In this document: piece by piece, positions 47,255 to 58,314 of the stretch
How positions within the stretch are numbered: position 1 is the first letter of the stretch
How the letters are laid out: each line of letters opens with the position of its first letter
Source: Liolophura sinensis
Taxonomy: Eukaryota; Mollusca; Polyplacophora; Chitonida; Chitonidae
DNA: 64,000 nt
Reading direction: 5' to 3'
Assembly: GCF_032854445.1 (NCBI RefSeq)
Contig: NC_088295.1
Location: forward strand, 92,065,805 to 92,129,804
Position numbers and translations under genes: made by a program
Notes under the pieces: generated by a model
Told to the model about the DNA's origin: nothing
The model's input: only the letters and a program-made list of their open reading frames with translations
The model's database searches: none

Positions 47255-47533
47255 AGAAGGCTCTGTTGTCTTTGACCTGAAGAATGTTTTGTTGTCTTTG
47301 GCCTGAAGAATGTTTTGTTGTCTTTGGCCTGAAGAAGGCTTTGTTGTCTTTGGCGTGAAAAGGCTTTACTGTCTCAGGAAGGCTTTGTTGTCAATGGCCT
47401 GAAGAAGGCTTTATTGTCATTGGCCTGAAGAAGGCTTTGTTGTTTTTGGCCTGAAGAAGTCTTTGTTGTCCTTGGCTTGAAGAAGCCTTTGTTGTTTTTG
47501 GCTTGAAGAAGGCTTTGTTGTCTTTGGCGTGAA
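47255..47533. repeat. 26-bp tandem array, about 10 copies
   Basis: The unit is ggctttgttgtctttggcct plus gaagaa, strongly T/G-rich on the plus strand. Copies differ by substitutions and one shortened unit near 47,360. Confidence 0.93.
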
Positions 47534-48699
47534 TGTACAATTGCTTTGCTATAGAATTATCACGAACTATTTTTGCAGCATATAGAGAGTCAAAGCTCTC
47601 TTAGCTAAGTAGGCTAGTAACTACCATGACAACATATGTCGTAGAGATCTTAACGCTAAAACCGGGCCTAGGCAGCTACCTGGTATTGGTATCCTCCAGG
47701 TTCTGTCCAGTTTCCGCACATGAAACCGAAAATAAAACTGAAAATGTACACGTGATAATAAGTACGACAATGATATAAATAAAATTTAGGGGGGGCTGAG
47801 TTGGGTGGTCATCCATCGTTAAGAAGAGTACTGTGTACTGTAACGTGCAAGCCTATGGCAACAGCTGGCTTTCTCGCCATAATAAGTCTCACATTATAGC
47901 TCACGTGCGCAAATCTGCTCCCTCAACGCCCACATCGTCACATTTGTACTACATAACAATCACCTTACCTAAGGAAAGGGGTGGGGAGCTTGTCTTGTGT
48001 TTGTGAAACGAGTCTAACTTTGGACAAATACAATCTGTTCAAACGGCACAGCCCATTAACATACTCAGATATTCTGGTTTGCTTTGGTTTACAACAGATG
48101 GTGGAAATGTAACATTTTGATCAGTTATTTGTCGGAGACGCGCATGAGTTACCCGCCTCCCTTGCTGATTTTTTCCCTTGTCCAAAAAATATGCCCGAGT
48201 CATTCTTTCCTGTTTTACTAAACTTTCATGTTTGCTGGGGTCACATCTACGGCAATCTTCTTATTTCAAAAACCACGAATTTAATACCACAAACCAAGAC
48301 AAAGATTGTCAACATTTCGACATGTTTTCATAAGAAGAAGTAATAAAGCGCACTAAGTTGTTTAGTCACGGGAAAGCTAAGCCCTGATTTCGCAGCCAAA
48401 GGTGATTAGTATTTTAGGACGAAGCAGGCGCAAAGGCTATTCCCCTTCGTCAAAGGAGAATTGTGTAAATCCGAGATGAAAAAACTGAATGTCAGCAAGG
48501 GAATCCATCAAGCTGCGTTCATTAGTTGAAAAGGGTTTCCTCAGCAAAAAACATAAATGTGTAGCAGATTGGTATCAGTTCAAACAGCACAGAAATATTT
48601 TGGGGTAATTACGTTTTAACTCTGATGAGGTTCGCCTGTATACTAGTTGTAACTATTCAGTAAAAATCCCATGAGAAACTGATCCCCAAGTTACAGCCT
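47534..48699. other. Single-copy DNA with a decayed SINE-A
   Basis: About 1.15 kb. Contains a probable decayed SINE-A at 47,690-47,785 and nothing else recognised. Confidence 0.4.
47690..47785 (+). mobile_element. Probable decayed SINE-A remnant
   Basis: ggttctgtccagtttccgc resembles the SINE-A ctctgcccggtttcc block. About 50 bp later, acgtgataataagtacgaca and atataaataaaat resemble the 3' end and tail. Weak on its own. Confidence 0.4.
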
Positions 48700-48925
48700 A
48701 CGAACCAATCACAGCTCTGGCCTCTCAAAACGTTCGGCCTGCGGACCAATCATACCACTGGCCTCTTAAAACACACGATCTATTAACCAATCACCTCACT
48801 GTTCTCTCACGTACGGCATGTGGATCTATTATACTACTACTGTTTCAAAAGATGCGATCTACTGACCAATCACAAAATTCGCCTCTCAAAACGTATGGTC
48901 TACAATCAAATCCCGCCTCTCCAAA
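48700..48925. repeat. Diverged 40-46-bp array with CCAATCA in most units
   Basis: About five diverged units of the form gaccaatcaca / ctggcctctcaaaac / gtacggtcta. Four of them keep an intact accaatca, which matches the NF-Y consensus core, while the surrounding bases have drifted. Confidence 0.8.
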
Positions 48926-51900
48926 ATATCTGGCATAAAGACAAAGATAAGAATTCTTAATTGATGAAGTAATCATGCTACGTGGCGTGCTTCTACTTTA
49001 CAAAGACTGCTGCCACCCATGTCGACGAGTGCATACTTGCGATGTCTCGCGTCCGTGAAAAGATATGTTGATACATACATTTGGATTGTTCCGTCACTGG
49101 GGCTTCGATTGGTCTGAGCAGTTAGCACAGTCCCTGTATACTAGCCATTACAATTTTTAGAAGTGTCGAGACAAGTCAGTCATTCTGGTCAATCAGCACA
49201 CTCCCAACACGTGAGCCACTGTAGCCAGTCAGCACACTCTCGACGAGTAACCAATCAACATTGCCTTCATCCGTCTACAATGGCGCCATCCCCCAACACT
49301 GGTGCCATCCCTCAACACCGTCAACACTGGTGTCATCCGTCAACTCTGGCGTCATCCGTCAACACTGCCCAGAAAAACGAATCGCTAATTTCCTAATGTT
49401 ACAGAAGAGAAACTCAGTAATTGCACCGTTGGTTCCTCTGACACGTTACTCCGCAATGGAAAGCCAACAATTGTTATATGTAGTTAACCCTGAACATTTG
49501 GGATGAGGCAGTCACCCATTAGTTAGTGAGGAAAAATTCAGTCAGTACTAAACACAACTTAATTTTATCTAAATTTGGGCATTCGGAAGGGTAACACATT
49601 AAAAGAACACCCACAACTTTACGTCATAGAAATACATTTTTAAGCATTTCATAGCCGAGTGAAATATCTGGCCATAGTTGAACATTTCTTAATTTAATAG
49701 GAACGAAGATATTACTTCCCCAAAGAGCCTGGCCAAAATCTAATAACTATAAAGGGAAAACCGACTATTGCTCTGCACTTGACTGTCTCGAAGACAAACG
49801 TAGTCATTCTTAAATATCTGTTAATTTAGCCGATATGAAATCTCGGCATTTTTTATCGCCACAGTCGTCACTGAAGAAAACAGCCACTGACCAATCGTAA
49901 ATACCTCTGAAGCTAACAGTTGGCAAATTCTACCAAGGGGGAATTCTCCTCCACGTTAGCGAAAATGAGTTCTGGCAAGCATGACCTGACGTATAACCGC
50001 TAAGTAGAATTGAGTCATGTTCAAAAACTGAAATTAATTAGGTAATTGCATATGTCGATACTTGTGGAGAGATGGTGTATTTGTACATATGATATGATAC
50101 CAGATGAGTAGGTTAGGGAGGGATAGGCTGGAAGCACTCTCTAACCCGGACAGCTCTGCTTTCCACACATCTGCACTGTGGTCTGGCTGCATTTGTTAAC
50201 GATAATTCCAGGCCCTAATCCCAGCTAGCGTCGTTACCAGACTTTACACACAGGCCAGTATTAATCAATGCGTAATTCATTTTGTACATTCGCACGCAAT
50301 GGTCTTACTTCTCTGTGAACATTTCGTGACGTTGCCGCGGGATGTGGCGATCAAGACAAATTGCCTCCTGAACAAACTGATCAACAACTGCCAGCCAGGA
50401 CAAAAAGGCAAAACAAACAAACATAGATTCGAGGACAAAAAACTCGGAGATAATTTGTGAAGTCCTTTAGCCGGAGAATGTGATCTGGTTGCGGTGAGGT
50501 GGCCAGTGGCCCCATTCATCGCTCGCTCCTGTTTATAAAACGAGATCGACTCGGCCATTACGCAGTCACGTAAGAACCATTCAAAGACAGAGAAAATCGA
50601 TGAGGATTACGGCCGAGGTGCCGTGACATATTGATAGATGATCTTGGTAATGTTTGTAACTGACAGTAAAGGTCCGTGTGTCGGACTAGAGGCCGGGGGG
50701 TCGGGTGGACAATAGCCAGCACTGACAGGAGGGTCGCGGGGAGACGGGCACGGGACAGGATGAGGATCGAGGGTGGCCTACTCAGCTCTAAACTCGACTG
50801 TCATCATCAACACTTACAATGACAGGATGTCGATTTTTATGTCTACTGCAGGTCTGTTCAAGCCCATGGCCTGCCTTTTCGTGTACACTAGGCATGTTTA
50901 TACCTCTCTGTATACAGTAGATTTTTCCATTCCAGCCGTTGGCGGACTTGGTGGGATTAGCAGCAAAACAGGTCTCATAAAGCTAGTATCGGTGGCTGTT
51001 CACAGTAAATAAGTGTGTCAATACAAAGCCTAAATTGGCCAAATATTAAAGTCGTCCAATGGGCATTCCTAGAACAACATCATTACAGGTTCCGATTCCA
51101 ATTTACGGATGAAATAAACACTTAGGTATACGCCAAGACTGGATCCACCTCAACCAAGCCCTTTCTTTCACCCACATACAAACTAGCAACCTACAACAGC
51201 CAGACCATTTGTTTCACCCACATACAAATTGGCAACCTATACCATCCCCCGGTCATCATAGTGTAACAACTGGTAAGTAATGTAACACCTAGATTATTAC
51301 TTCACCCTGTGCTTCCTGACCCGTCTACCATACAGACGAGCAATCCTGATCGGATTTCGCTCATCAGATGTCCCCAAAGCATTTCCGAATCCGCCTAATC
51401 CCATATTTTTATCCCAATATATCTGACATAGCTAACATCCATAGCTAGCATCTTGGCTTCAAACTACCATGCACTTTAGCACCCAATCTGACTATTTTTC
51501 AATATCTGATTCATCCAAACTTTGTGTCGCTTTGGATTGTGATTTGGGTCTTCATGTCTCCCAAATTACCAACCGGATTAAAACACGACAATTCACCACA
51601 ATTTCTTGTTCTGATGTTTAGTTAAATATCCAAATACAAGATAAAATTTTCATCAAGCCAATTTCTGTTCTTCATATCATCTAAAGAAGCAATCAAGACA
51701 ATTTTATATTAGACCCATCAATTATTTAACTTGCAACTTATGCATGTTATGGTTTCTCCAAGCTGGCAATCAAGGCAATTTCTGATCCGGCCATCACCCA
51801 AATGGCGACCCTCCCTGCTTACGACTTCAATGATCCGCATATCAACCAAACTGGCAATCATTGCATTATCTAAATATGATTTTAGTTCCATGTTCCGCAT

Positions 51901-52302
51901 ATCAACCAAAACGGCAATCATCGTCAGCAGAAAGCAGTCAATGGGAGTGTAGTTACAAAACTACAATAAGGTGATAATGCATTGGTCCATTTGTTATTGG
52001 TTGTCCTAAACACCTTTGGAAACTCCGTAAGCCAGAAGACTACAACTGCAGCTTCATCTAGGGCAGAAGTCTACAGCAAACGCTTCCAGATGGTCAGTCT
52101 GATGGGATTGAAACCGTTTAAACTATAATACCCTACAAAGAAACATGTTTCGTTGACTTGAACAGCACGTAAACCAACAGTAGCGTGCGTGAAAGTCACC
52201 TAACAAACCGGACAGTAAAACGTACTGGTGTACTCATAGGCAAAGGCAACGTCTTACTAAAGACAGAACATACCCGACCTCTTGTGGGAACACTGTACAG
52301 GA
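48926..52302. other. Single-copy DNA with short imperfect duplications
   Basis: About 3.4 kb. It includes a small cluster of short repeats at 49,160-49,375 (cagtcagcacactc; catccgtcaacactgg), a roughly 48-bp duplication at 51,165-51,240 (tttcacccacatacaaa) and a 65-bp-scale imperfect repeat at 51,750-51,925 (catatcaaccaaa, ggcaatcat). A 79-codon plus frame at 50,773-51,012 has an acceptor-like ctactgcag inside it but no recognised domain. Confidence 0.4.
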
Positions 52303-52634
52303 TTGAGTGAGTTGCTTGGGGTTTAACGTTGTACTTAACAATTTTTCAGCCAAATGACGATGAAGGAATCCTTGTAGAGCATGTAAAGGGCCTCCCTGTT
52401 GCAGAGCGAATTTCCACTGTACTTTATCTAGTGCTGCTTCACTGAGACGCCTTTCCGAAGGCTACTGATACGGGTCATCCAGTCGTTGCACTATTCCCTT
52501 CGCCATGCTGAACGCCAAACAAGGAAGTTAAACTTCCTCCTTTAAGGCCTTGACGTGTGACTCGACCCAGGATTGACCCTGGATCTACCGCTCCAGAAGC
52601 GGACGCTCTACCAACAGTGCTATCAGGGCCGGAC
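52303..52634 (-). mobile_element. SINE-B, near-complete minus-strand copy
   Basis: Read on the minus strand, the tRNA-like head has an A-box region tagcactgttggtagagcg, an anticodon-arm-like ccgcttctggagcgg and a B-box-like gggtcaatcc. The body follows (aacttccttgtttggcgttc, gtgcaacgactggatgac, aggcgtctcagtgaagcagc). The 3' end is ttgttaagtacaacgttaaa and a short actcactcaat tail. It matches the copy at 58,408-58,770. Confidence 0.92.
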
Positions 52635-53741
52635 CACAATTTAGAGGAGCCCAAGCGGTAAAGCGCCTTGAGTACAAATGTGCTGGTCATACTTTACTCC
52701 CGGCTTTAAACACGACTTGCTAGGCTATCTTCCTCTACAGACAAGTCAGGAATCATCTTTATCTACAATTTGTTACGTAACAAGGCAATTACAGAGACAA
52801 AACAACGACAAACACCTCCTTAAATACGGGAATGACAACAGTACACTCGTCAGAAGACTGATCTTCACATGTTCATTGTGTACCTCCCACAACGTGACAA
52901 TTCTATACACGGAAACATGACCGCCTTTGTTCGGTAAGCACGTCCTCCACATATTAGAAGGATCTTTACCTGGTTTAGTTTCTATGTTACAGAAAAAAAG
53001 CATTTGATAAGCTTTCGCCATCAGCTTATCGTTAGGACGAAGGTTGGTTCTTATTCAAATGTGTTTATACATTGTTGACGACATTTAATACAGTCATGTA
53101 ATCTGACTGGACGTGTCTTTGCCCTGCATGGTTATTGTATACACGGCCGGAAATTAGACGCGATACAGTTTCGAAGACGTCGTCAGAGCCTTTTCCAGAA
53201 ATGGAAATGTGACCTTTACGGCGAGAAATGGAAATGTGACCTGTAGGAGCAAGTTCTCGACCTTTCCCGACGGGTGCAGCGTAAAACAAATACTCTTCTT
53301 CAGACTTTACTTCCTTAATGTAATGAGCAGTGTCCATACCTTACACAGACAAATAAGACAACCATGATTATACATAGTCTAGTACTTTGCTATTGTTGTC
53401 CATTTAAGGCCCGATACTTTAGTTCCAATATTCCACCGTTTTCAGTATTGTCACCATTGTTTCAGACAAATGGTTGTGGGCAGTTTTAGAACTAACAGGA
53501 AGATTGAAATAGGCACCAACTTCCTGGTTATTTTGCAGAAAAAGGAGACCCACAATTTGTCCACACATATAATCAGGGCATTAGCAACTTCTGTAAGAGA
53601 GGTGAAAGTTAATACAGCTGAATGGATCTAGTGTAGGATGGCTGGGCTTGGCCATCAGGTGGGCACGAAGTTCACAGGAGTTTTCCCAGTAAGGCTTGGC
53701 AAGCAGATTTACTGTAGACAATAAAACATGTGTATTGGCAG
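52635..53741. other. Single-copy DNA, no supported gene
   Basis: About 1.1 kb. A 90-codon minus frame at 53,065-53,337 contains a short internal duplication (ggcgagaaatggaaatgtga region). No domain is recognised. Confidence 0.4.
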
Positions 53742-53925
53742 CGACGACAGCACTGCCTACTGGTCACCGACACCAGCACAGCCTACTGGACACCGACGCC
53801 AGCACTGCCTACTGGACAGCGACGCCAGCACAGCATACTGGACACGACACCAGCACCCCCCCCCCCCACCCCCGACACCTACGCCAGCACTGCTCCCTGG
53901 ACACCGACACCAACACTGCCTACTT
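53742..53925. repeat. 26-bp tandem array, about 7 copies
   Basis: The unit is cagcactgcctactggacac plus cgacgc. It contains a poly-C tract near 53,857-53,866. The three overlapping plus-strand frames are by-products. Confidence 0.93.
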
Positions 53926-55065
53926 CAGCGTAGGTTATTACTCCCTGCAGCTTAGTATGAAGAGTGAAATACAGCGCAATATCAGTGGACTCGTTCTTAA
54001 TACAACCTATTAATACTGTCATCTTTACATAGTAAAAATCAGAGGCTTTTAGCACAGACTTTTGCAGTTGAGCTTATAAAAAACATTTTGATGGATGAAT
54101 TTGAAAGCTTCTAAAAATACGTTATAACTTTTTCTAATTTTCAATTCTTTTTCGTGTCTTCCTTCTTTGCATATTGATGAAAATGGATCTTTCTAAAATA
54201 ATGTGACACTAAAGTTTCGATGAAGTTTTTGATAGCTTGTTCACGGATAATAGAAAGTTATAACATTGCTTGAATGATGATCATGTGAAATTTGCTACGT
54301 TAAAAAGAAACAGAAAGAAACAATGAACCATGCATTTGTAGCAATAAATATACACGAAAATCCCACCTCACAATGGACAGAAATTCAAAATAAATGATGT
54401 GCGGTGGACAGAGAAGGCGAAATGGTAGTGATTAGGGTCTTATAATTGAGACTAACTTCAATATGCATAAATATTTATGCATGAAATACCAATGTGGGAA
54501 TTTTCACTACACTCGCTTAACTTATTTCTTTTTTCCGATATGTAAGAATACAATTTACTTCCCAATTGTTTTCAATCATTTTGGCAATACTTTTTTTAGT
54601 ATTATCATGTTCAGGATTTAGAAAACGTCAATATGTAGAGTACAGATCAATCCTATAGCTTTGCATTCTACCCAGGCGTTTATCCTGACCAGATGATTAC
54701 AGATGATTGTTTTGCGGTAGCCAGAGAATAACTGGAGTAAAGTCTGCTACCGTGGTAAGTCAGATGGGTAGCATCCGGTACGTCACATATCGACTTAATC
54801 TGGCTGCCCATATGAACCAGATCAGTATTACTTTTCAGTTTACGATTCTTGAGATATTTTTCAAACTTAAACAAAATGCGTATGATGTTCCTTAACTTTC
54901 AAACGCCTCTTTCAAACTTCAAAAAGGTCAGAAACTTTCACCATTTTACTAAACAAGTATCATTTTTACTTCCTTTCTTTTTCTTTTAAGTACCACTTTT
55001 GATTTTCTTCATGATTTTAGATTTTTTTCAAATTGTTTCTGAGATTACGATTGAAGAACGATACA
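53926..55065. other. AT-rich single-copy DNA, no supported gene
   Basis: About 1.1 kb of AT-rich sequence with no long frame and no recognised element. Confidence 0.45.
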
Positions 55066-55735
55066 CAGCGTTAGCTTTTACATCCCTATCGCACATTCAC
55101 TACAGCTCACTAGTTTTTACATCCCTATTGTACATTCACTACAGCTCACTACCTTTTACATCCCTATCGCTCAATGACTCCAGCCCACTATCTTTTACAT
55201 CCCTATTGCACATTCACTACAGCTCACTAGTTTTTACATCCCTATTGTACATTCACTACAGCTCACTACCTTTTACATCCCTATCGCTCAATGACTCCAG
55301 CCCACTATCTTTTACATCCCTATTGCACATTCACTACAGCTCACTACCTTTTACATCCCTATCGCTCAATGACTCCAGCTCATTACCTTTTACATCCCTA
55401 TCGCACATTCACTATAGCTCACTTCCGTTTACATCCCTATAGCACATTCACTACAGCTCACTAGCTTTTACATCGCTATCGCACATTCACTATAGCTTAC
55501 TAGCTTTTACATCCCTATCGCACATTCACTATAGCTTACTAGCTTTTACATCCCTATCGCACATTCACTATAGCTCACTACCGTTTACATCCCTATTGCA
55601 CATTCACTACAGCTCACTACCTTTTACATCCCTATAGCGCATTCACTATAGCTTACTAGCTTTTACATCCCTATCGCACATTCACTATAGCTTACTAGTT
55701 TTTACATCCCTATCGCACATTCACTACAGCTCACA
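55066..55735. repeat. 39-bp tandem array, about 17 copies
   Basis: The unit is cacattcactacagctcact, agcttttacatccctatcg. A second unit type (ctcaatgactccagcccact) alternates in the left half in blocks of three units. The unit is 13 codons, which keeps one plus frame open (54,999-55,442, repeating YSSLPFTSL). That is a consequence of period, not evidence of a gene. Confidence 0.96.
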
Positions 55736-56231
55736 AAAAGTGAGACACTTTTAATCTGACCGAGTACCACAATACTTCAAACAATCAATATCAACCGGAT
55801 TATTAAACACTGAGTGTTGCCATGCGATGTACTAACACGCCCTGTAGCCTCAGCCTGTTGAGGATCATTGACACATCTATTTTTTTTCAGAACTATTTAT
55901 AGTTAGAAGCTTCAAAATTATCACACTCTCTTAATATTAATATTAAATATCTTCCAAATTTCTTTCGTGGCACAAACTTTCCAATAAAAGGTGAAGGATA
56001 AATGATTGATTAAAGATAAAGGTCTAACACTAGTGAATTAAATGTTGGTGTAAGTCTTTAAAAGGCCCTCGAATTAAGGATTCTGATAAGGCGAAGACAT
56101 GAGGATTAACCTAAGTGCAACCTGAGGATTTAGAAGTCCAAGATCAGTGGATCAAGCTTTTCGTTAATTCAAGACTTGCTGATTACGGTTTTATGCATGT
56201 CCAAGGCTAGGAAATTAAAGTGAGTTCATGT
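55736..56231. other. AT-rich spacer with array-edge sequence
   Basis: About 500 bp. From about 56,090 onward, loosely spaced ggattaag / gattaac motifs foreshadow the following array. No gene is seen. Confidence 0.4.
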
Positions 56232-56510
56232 GAATGCTAGATAAGCGGACTAAGGCTAGCGGATTAAGGATTCACTTAGGTGCTACCAGTGGATTATGGT
56301 TTCACGTAAATGCAAATAGCGGATTAAGTCTTCACATAAGTGTAATCAGCGGATTAAAGTTTCACAAAAGTCCAACCAGCGGATTAAGGCTTCACGTAAG
56401 TGCGACCAGCGGATTAAGCCTTCACGTAAGTCCGACCAGAGAATTAAGGCTTCACGTAAGTGCGACCAGCGGATTAACACTTCACGTAAGTACCACAAGG
56501 GGAATTAGGA
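56232..56510. repeat. 30-bp tandem array with GGATTA in most units
   Basis: About nine good copies of a 30-bp unit (gtgcgaccagcggattaagg, cttcacgtaa). Diverged copies reach from about 56,090 to 56,660. The 10-codon period leaves a plus frame open (56,234-56,524). Confidence 0.93.
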
Positions 56511-57364
56511 TTCCAACCCAGTGAATAAAGCGTTCGTGAATTCAAGACTTGCTGATCAAGGATTTATAAAGTCCGGGGATTAAGGATTCAGGTGAGTACA
56601 AGACCAGCGGGTTAACGGTTCACGTGAGTGCAAGATCAACAGGTTAAGGACCCATCTTAGCCCAATACCTGAATAAAGGCGATAAAATGTTGAATCACTA
56701 AATGTTTTGTAATTAGAAGAACATACCTTTAATTACAAAATAACAGTTCGTAATGATGTACCTTTGGCTTAATTAAAAGACTTGAACCATTAGCAGATCT
56801 TGTGATGTGCTTGTCTCAGACGACTGATGACTGTTTTTGTGCCCACTTCTCCAGGTTGGTGCGGAAGTGCCAGGTTGTCATGGCTGCCAACAGAGAATAG
56901 GTACTCCATCATCTATCATACTCAGTGAGACGCAGAAAAGCCATGTTCTGCAAAAATTTCTATTCCAAATTAGATTTTGTTTCAGTTCGAACAGTGTTTT
57001 CCCCTCTCATGATTGTGTATAACTTTCAAGTTTTTGCCCACAAGCTGATGTTCCATTTTAAGCTAATTATAATTAGAGCTGTTACTAATTGCCTCTGTAA
57101 CCTGAAATCGATTGGCTGTTTCTAAGTGTTATTCAGTGAGCAGAAAAAATCTATCCTTGTCCCATTTGGCATAAATAGATCAAAGCAAGTGTGCAGAACT
57201 AATCGGGCATTGGCCATTCATTGATCGGGCTGACATATTCAGCTAGCGACGGCTTTGTTTTTACACTGTTATCATTGTGCTGTGTTATTTGGGTGCATAG
57301 TACTGGGTCGTGAGGATGGATGTCTGTGTAATGGTATGTTGGACGGAACGTGCAGCACATTGGC
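56511..57364. other. Array edge and single-copy DNA
   Basis: Decayed array units run to about 56,660, followed by about 700 bp of single-copy sequence. A 46-bp exon-like stretch (56,855-56,900) has a strong acceptor (gcccacttctccag) and a weak donor. It is too short to call as a gene. Confidence 0.35.
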
Positions 57365-57650
57365 GGATCACCAGAAATAGGGATGGCTTCCCCAATTACA
57401 GAGAGGCCACCAGGAGTAAGGATGGCTCCCCTAATCATGTAGGATCATTTAGGAAGGGCGTAAACTCCTCTCCCAATATCTGTGCTCCCCCAGCAATAGG
57501 AATCGCCCCCCCCCCCCCCCCAATCATGTGAGAAGGGCGCACACTGTCCTTATCTGCGGGCCGCCAGGAGTTGGGATGGCTCCCCCAATCATGTGGGAAG
57601 GGCGCACACTGTCCATATCTGTTCTCCGCCAGGAGTAGGAATAGCTTGCT
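57365..57650. repeat. Diverged array of about 62 bp or shorter units
   Basis: Four to five imperfect copies of ggatggctcccc, aatcatgtgggaagg, gcgcacactgtcc and gccaggagt. It includes a poly-C tract near 57,507-57,520. Unit lengths vary. Confidence 0.82.
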
Positions 57651-58314
57651 CTAAGCACATACGCTGTGCAGTTCATGTAAGGCGGAATCATGCTTGATAC
57701 TGCAAGAATTGTGAGTTCTGTCACTGTGAAGAATATTTACAATTAAGAGGAATTTTGCATTCCTTGAAATGTATCCTGTGTACAGTTTGCGAGCCGCTAG
57801 TGCAGACGGCTTTCCCAATTATACAGGAACGATGCACACTGCCTCATTTTTCAATTCTCCGTGTGTGGCCTTACCACGCCAACCCCACCTACTTTACCCA
57901 TACCTTAGACGGCTTGTCACGCCGAGATAAGACGGGAAATTACTTACTACTGTACTACTGGCCTTCGAATGTCTGTGTCAACTGACTGACCTTGCCAGTC
58001 TAGTTCTTCTCCTGTCAATTATGTTCTGAGCTGCTGATATGATTAGGACGTGACCATGGACATACAGCTCTTTCGCCAGGCTACACGCACAGTCAGCACC
58101 TTTCATCCATTCTTTGACGGACTAGACTTTAATCAGACGAGGAGAGAGAAAATGTGGAAGTATCAAAGAGAAGTCTCATTGAGGCACTTGATCGAACCTA
58201 AACGGCCTTGCTTTTTTGACGACAGCAACACGCACCGCAGCTTGTGAATTTTTACACAGCTTATGTCACCTGCTTATTAGATACGTCACCATTGTCCGTC
58301 AGCTGCATGTAGTG
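57651..58314. other. Single-copy DNA, no supported gene
   Basis: About 660 bp. Short frames at 57,755-58,247 have no recognised domain. Confidence 0.4.

Noticed and set aside
54999-55442. 147-codon plus frame with a hydrophobic start and repeats of YSSLPFTSL
   Set aside because: The repeat part is the 39-bp array. The hydrophobic start comes from T-rich DNA just upstream. No independent support.
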